Shown here: one piece after another, positions 60,421 through 64,000 of the stretch
Layout of the letters: each line of letters starts with the position of its first letter
Position numbering within the stretch: position 1 is the stretch's first letter
DNA from: Flavobacteriaceae bacterium UBA6268
GTDB taxonomy: Bacteria; Bacteroidota; Bacteroidia; Flavobacteriales; Flavobacteriaceae
Length of the DNA stretch: 64,000 nt
Direction: 5' to 3'
Assembly: GCA_002440705.1 (NCBI GenBank)
Contig: DJVA01000018.1
Location: 1 to 64,000, forward strand
Notes under the pieces: model-generated
Told to the model about the DNA's origin: nothing
The model's input: the letters and a program-made list of their open reading frames with translations, nothing else
Databases searched by the model: none
Translations under genes and position numbers: made by a program

Positions 60421-60516
60421 TTCCATGAAAGTAGGATTAACTACCGTTGAAAACTTCATGGAAATCCGTCCTTAAACCGCTTGGAATTTGCTTAGTTTAT
60501 GTTGAAATTTGATACC

Positions 60517-61173
60517 ATGAGCATTGCTGAAAACCTGCATCATATTCAGTCCCAAATTCCGGAAAATGTTTCCTTGGTCGCCGTTTCAAAAACCAGGCCA
60601 GTCGACGAGTTAATGCAAGCGTATGAAGCCGGGCAACGGGTTTTTGGGGAAAATAAAATTCAGGAAATGGTCACAAAATGGGAACACATGCCAAAGGATG
60701 TACAATGGCACATGATTGGACATGTGCAGACCAACAAGGTTAAGTACATGGCCGGGTTTGTTGCCTTGATCCATGCGGTGGATAGTTTGAAACTCCTTCA
60801 GGAAATCAATAAACAAGCTGAAAAGAACCAGCGAACCATTTCCTGCTTGTTGCAAATCAAGATTGCCAAAGAGGACAGTAAATATGGACTGAATGAAAAT
60901 GAAGCCCTCGATTTGTTGCAGCATCCCTTGCTAAACACCCTGAAAAATGTTCGCATTGTTGGCTTAATGGGCATGGCCACATTCACAAAAAATGAAAGAC
61001 AATTGGATGAGGAATTCGGTCGTTTGCAAAAATTTTACAATAACTACAAGACCCTATTTAACTTTGATATTTTGTCGATGGGAATGAGTGGCGACTACCC
61101 AATTGCCCTTAAACATGAAAGCAACATGATACGGGTAGGAAGTGCCATCTTTGGACAACGTAAATACGATTAA
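60517..61173 (+). CDS. YggS-family PLP-binding protein (PLPBP)
   Basis: 218-residue PLP homeostasis protein with an alanine-racemase-like barrel. The PLP lysine lies in VSLVAVSKTRP, with FGENKIQEM, HMIGHVQTNKVKYM and LSMGMSGDYPIAL as further signature blocks. It controls free PLP and amino-acid balance rather than acting as an enzyme. Two ATGs (60499 and 60517) are in frame; the second, giving MSIAENLHHIQ, fits the family better. The exonuclease/GIY-YIG gene follows after 10 bp or overlaps, depending on its start. Confidence 0.92.
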   Translation: MSIAENLHHIQSQIPENVSLVAVSKTRPVDELMQAYEAGQRVFGENKIQEMVTKWEHMPKDVQWHMIGHVQTNKVKYMAGFVALIHAVDSLKLLQEINKQAEKNQRTISCLLQIKIAKEDSKYGLNENEALDLLQHPLLNTLKNVRIVGLMGMATFTKNERQLDEEFGRLQKFYNNYKTLFNFDILSMGMSGDYPIALKHESNMIRVGSAIFGQRKYD

Positions 61174-61183
61174 AACACCATTT

Positions 61184-62566
61184 TTGAACTACGCCATTTT
61201 AGATATCGAGACCACAGGAGGTAAATATAACGAAGAAGGTATTACCGAAATTGCCATATACCGGTTTGACGGCCATGGGATTGTAGACCAATTCTGTAGT
61301 TTAATCAATCCCGAACGGAGCATTCAACCTTTTGTGGTTAACCTTACGGGCATCAACAATGAAATGCTTCGGAATGCTCCCAAATTTTATGAGGTCGCCA
61401 AACGCATTATTGAAATTACGGAAAATGCCATTGTGGTGGCGCACAACGCGCAATTTGACCACCGGATTTTGGCAACCGAGTTCGATCGGCTGGGCTACGA
61501 ATTTGAAAAGGACACCCTCTGCACTGTTGAATTGGCAAAAAAACTGATCCCCGGAAAGGAATCCTACAGCTTGGGTAAATTGTGCCGCTCCTTGGGAATA
61601 CCCATTAGCGATCGTCACCGAGCACAAGGGGATGCCATGGCAACAGTGACCCTCTTTAAAATGTTACTGGCCAGGGATACCACAAAGGAAATTGTTACCC
61701 AAACTGTACGGAAAGACCCAAAGCGCCAGTTGGAGCCTAAACTCTTAGAGCTCATTGACAAGGCACCTACCGATACTGGCGTTTATTACATGCATCGAGC
61801 CGATGGTAGTATTATCTATATCGGTAAAAGCAAAAATATCCGGAAACGTCTCATCCAACACTTTACCAGTGACAATCGAAAATCAAAAAAAATGCAGTTG
61901 GAAGTCTCGGAAGTGACCTACGAAAAAACAGGAAGCGAATTAATTGCCTTGTTGAAAGAAAGCGAGGAAATAAAACGCAATAAGCCACTCTTTAACCGAG
62001 CACTTCGAAGGAGTTTATTTACGTATCAACTTTCTTCGTTTACGGACGATTTGGGCTACCTAAACCTAAAAATCGAAAAAGCGGACAGCCGCAAAAAAGC
62101 CGTTACCACCTTTAGCAATTTTCAGCAAGCAAAATCGTCCTTGTACCGAATTACCGAAAAATACCAACTGTGCCAAAAATTAACCGGCCTTTACGAAACC
62201 AAAACCAGTTGTTTTTTGCACAGCATCAAGGAATGTCATGGTGCATGTATTGGAAAAGAATCCCCCGGTTCCTATAACGAACGGGCAACACAATTTTTAG
62301 ACGAACACAGCTACGCCAACAAGCACATGCTCATCATCGACCATGGTAGGGATATTGACGAACGGTCGGTAGTCTTGATTGAAAATGGCAAGTACATTGG
62401 TTTTGGTTTTTTCAACCTGAACTACCAAATCAACAATCCAGAAGTGTTGAAGTCCATTATCACCCCCATGCAGGACAATAGGGATTCCCAACACATCATT
62501 CAAACATACCTTCGTAAAAACAAAGTACTGAAAATCATCAACCTCGCTACTCATAAGGTAGATTGA
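61184..62566 (+). CDS. DnaQ-like exonuclease fused to GIY-YIG (UvrC/Cho-like) nuclease
   Basis: 460 residues from a TTG giving MNYAILDIETTGG. The N-terminal DEDDh exonuclease (about 1-170) has DIETTGG, VVAHNAQFDHRIL and HRAQGDAMA. The GIY-YIG domain (about 200-280) has TGVYYMHRADGSIIYIGKS and NIRKRLIQHF. The C-terminal third resembles the UvrC/Cho middle region. This fusion is a recognised family thought to process repair intermediates. A GTG at 61142 would overlap the upstream gene by 32 bp and a TTG at 61151 by 23 bp; the TTG at 61184 starts at the conserved domain and is preferred. Confidence 0.88.
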   Translation: MNYAILDIETTGGKYNEEGITEIAIYRFDGHGIVDQFCSLINPERSIQPFVVNLTGINNEMLRNAPKFYEVAKRIIEITENAIVVAHNAQFDHRILATEFDRLGYEFEKDTLCTVELAKKLIPGKESYSLGKLCRSLGIPISDRHRAQGDAMATVTLFKMLLARDTTKEIVTQTVRKDPKRQLEPKLLELIDKAPTDTGVYYMHRADGSIIYIGKSKNIRKRLIQHFTSDNRKSKKMQLEVSEVTYEKTGSELIALLKESEEIKRNKPLFNRALRRSLFTYQLSSFTDDLGYLNLKIEKADSRKKAVTTFSNFQQAKSSLYRITEKYQLCQKLTGLYETKTSCFLHSIKECHGACIGKESPGSYNERATQFLDEHSYANKHMLIIDHGRDIDERSVVLIENGKYIGFGFFNLNYQINNPEVLKSIITPMQDNRDSQHIIQTYLRKNKVLKIINLATHKVD

Positions 62567-62606
62567 AGAAACTTCTGTACTTTTATGAAGTAAATCATCT
62601 TAAACT

Positions 62607-63434
62607 GTGACCAAACCCAACTCCAATTGGCGTAGAAAAATTCATGACATCATTTATGAAGCCGATACCCCTGCGGGGAAGTTTTTTGATGTGGTGTTAC
62701 TTTTTTTGATCCTCTTGAGCGTCATTTTTGTAATGATTGAAAGCGTTAGGGGAATGTCCGCCAAGGTTTACGACTACCTGTATGTAGGAGAATGGATTAT
62801 CACGGTATTTTTTAGTGTTGAATATGTACTGAGAATTATCAGTGTTCGGAAACCCTTTAGGTATATTTTCAGTTTTTATGGCATCATCGATTTGCTTTCA
62901 ACCATTCCCCTTTACCTCTCCTTTGTGCTGGCCGGAAGCAATTACCTGCTTACGGTAAGGGCACTGCGATTGTTGAGGGTCTTCAGGATTTTGAAGATCA
63001 CTAGGTATCTTGGCGAAGCCAACCGGCTCAAAAAAGCCCTTTCAGACAGTAGACCAAAAATTTTGGTGTTCCTTTTTGCAGTACTGATCATTGCGGTAAT
63101 TGCTGGCACCCTGATGTACCTTATTGAAGGGGAGGAAAATGGGTTTACCAGCATTCCTAGAAGTATTTATTGGTGTATCGTAACCCTTACCACAGTGGGC
63201 TTTGGCGATATTGCCCCCGCAACGCCTTTAGGCCAATTTTTAGCAACCATCATCATGATTTTGGGTTATGGCATTATTGCTGTACCCACCGGAATAGTGA
63301 GTGCCGAATACTCCAAAGCCAAGGACTATGTACACGTAAACACACAGTCTTGCCCAAATTGCAATGCTTTTCGCCACAGGGACGATGCCAAATATTGTTA
63401 CCAATGCGGTGAGGAATTGAACCCAGAAACCTAA
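62607..63434 (+). CDS. Voltage-gated-type potassium channel with C-terminal zinc ribbon
   Basis: 275 residues from GTG. Six membrane segments: S1 near 27-45, S4 with regularly spaced arginines in RALRLLRVFRILKITR (118-133), and a pore loop with the potassium filter TTVGFGD (195-201) before S6. The cytoplasmic tail ends in a four-cysteine zinc-ribbon, CPNC...CYQC. Channels of this kind set membrane potential or potassium balance; the zinc ribbon could be a regulatory or oligomerising part. The miaA gene starts 3 bp downstream. Confidence 0.92.
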   Translation: MTKPNSNWRRKIHDIIYEADTPAGKFFDVVLLFLILLSVIFVMIESVRGMSAKVYDYLYVGEWIITVFFSVEYVLRIISVRKPFRYIFSFYGIIDLLSTIPLYLSFVLAGSNYLLTVRALRLLRVFRILKITRYLGEANRLKKALSDSRPKILVFLFAVLIIAVIAGTLMYLIEGEENGFTSIPRSIYWCIVTLTTVGFGDIAPATPLGQFLATIIMILGYGIIAVPTGIVSAEYSKAKDYVHVNTQSCPNCNAFRHRDDAKYCYQCGEELNPET

Positions 63435-63437
63435 TAG

Positions 63438-64000
63438 ATGGTAACCCAAAAGCCTTTACTGGTTTGCATTGTTGGCCCCACTGCCATTGGAAAAACTGCG
63501 TTGTCCATAAACTTGGCTAAACACTTTCAAACAGAAATACTTTCGGCCGATTCCCGCCAGTTTTACCAAGAAATGACCATAGGTACTGCCGTACCTTCAA
63601 AAATGGAATTGGACAGTGTCCCTCACCATTTCATTCAACATAAAAGTGTTTTAGACGACTACAGCGTGGGGGATTTTGAAAGGGATGCCATCAACTGTCT
63701 CGAACAATTATTTCAAGAACACCCCTTAGTCTTTTTGGTAGGAGGTTCAGGGTTGTATGTGGACGCCATTGTTACGGGATTGGATGATTTTCCCGAAGTA
63801 CTTCCTAATGTTAGGGAGCAACTTAACGAGGAATTTCAGCAAAAGGGCCTTGAATCTCTTCAAAAGGAATTGAACGAAAAAGATCCCGATTATTTTCAAC
63901 AAGTAGATGCGCAAAATCCGCAGCGGATAATTAGGGCCTTGGAAGTAATTCGGAGTTCGGGAAAGCCATTTTCTTCCTTCAGAAAAAATAAAAAAACAAC
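63438..64000 (+). CDS. miaA: tRNA dimethylallyltransferase (3' end cut by window edge)
   Basis: The ATG at 63438 opens MVTQKPLLVCIVGPTAIGKT, the P-loop of MiaA, followed by LSADSRQFYQEMTIGTAVPS, VGGSGLYVDAIVTGLDDFP and PQRIIRALEVI, all diagnostic. The enzyme adds a dimethylallyl group to A37 of tRNAs reading codons that start with U. About 187 codons are in the window; roughly 115-120 more are expected beyond it. It starts 3 bp after the potassium-channel stop. Confidence 0.95.
   Translation, partial: MVTQKPLLVCIVGPTAIGKTALSINLAKHFQTEILSADSRQFYQEMTIGTAVPSKMELDSVPHHFIQHKSVLDDYSVGDFERDAINCLEQLFQEHPLVFLVGGSGLYVDAIVTGLDDFPEVLPNVREQLNEEFQQKGLESLQKELNEKDPDYFQQVDAQNPQRIIRALEVIRSSGKPFSSFRKNKKT

Noticed and set aside
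60425..60475. 16-codon ORF (MKVGLTTVENFMEIRP) before the YggS-type gene
   Set aside because: Too short for any claim; no leader-peptide features such as codon runs or a downstream attenuator hairpin.

Overview
The window looks like a chromosome segment of a marine-type flavobacterium (Bacteroidota, Flavobacteriaceae). Evidence for this: promoters of the TTTG / TAnnTTTG type instead of TTGACA/TATAAT, almost no Shine-Dalgarno sequences, a type IX secretion sorting domain, a DUF2723 membrane protein, BshB1 of bacillithiol synthesis, SusC-free DUF5916 and lipocalin-like secreted proteins, and many short dispersed intergenic repeats. No ribosomal RNA operon, CRISPR array, insertion sequence or intact prophage was seen.

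Layout. 0-7 kb: end of rplM, a secreted DUF5916 protein, a lipocalin-like lipoprotein and polA. 6.9-11.4 kb: a compact cyanophycin cluster with isoaspartyl dipeptidase (iaaA), intracellular cyanophycinase (cphB) and cyanophycin synthetase (cphA). Together these could build an Asp/Arg storage polymer and take it apart again. 11.4-23 kb: a one-direction surface-fibre locus with two C1q-tipped fibre proteins, a LytTR response regulator, a TPR histidine kinase and a 2028-residue fibre with YadA-like repeats, five spacer modules and a C-terminal S74 chaperone domain. 23-30 kb: a Tat/lipobox glycosylasparaginase, a membrane phosphoesterase, a thioredoxin with a broken CxxC, a polysaccharide deacetylase and DUF2723. 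30.1-36.5 kb: tRNA-Gln, a small YtxH/holin-like envelope operon, then a repeat-rich accessory island. The island holds a truncated EndoU-like toxin end with its probable immunity gene, small lipoproteins and membrane proteins, one gene broken by a single in-frame TAG, and at least five copies of a hairpin-forming repeat.

36.5-43.8 kb: a three-gene operon of HD hydrolase fused to a Pycsar-type membrane domain, a GAF protein, and a very large lipoprotein that joins a metallophosphoesterase, what looks like a FAM20/HipA-like kinase core, and a BamA-like barrel. This is the most unusual protein architecture in the window. 43.8-50.3 kb: NDH-2, a beta-carbonic anhydrase plus SulP transporter pair behind a palindromic site, a DUF4397/T9SS protein, an M28 peptidase and tRNA-His. 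50.3-64 kb: mostly core metabolism: bshB1, a trans-sulfuration enzyme, histidine degradation (hutI, ftcD), an MBL protein, an SRPBCC protein, an esterase, pcm, an oxidoreductase, 3-hydroxyacyl-CoA dehydrogenase, a YggS-type PLP protein, an exonuclease/GIY-YIG fusion, a potassium channel and the start of miaA.

Functional threads: aspartyl/isoaspartyl chemistry recurs (cphA, cphB, iaaA, glycosylasparaginase, pcm), as does nitrogen recovery (cyanophycin, histidine degradation). All family assignments rest on motifs read by eye; no database search was run.
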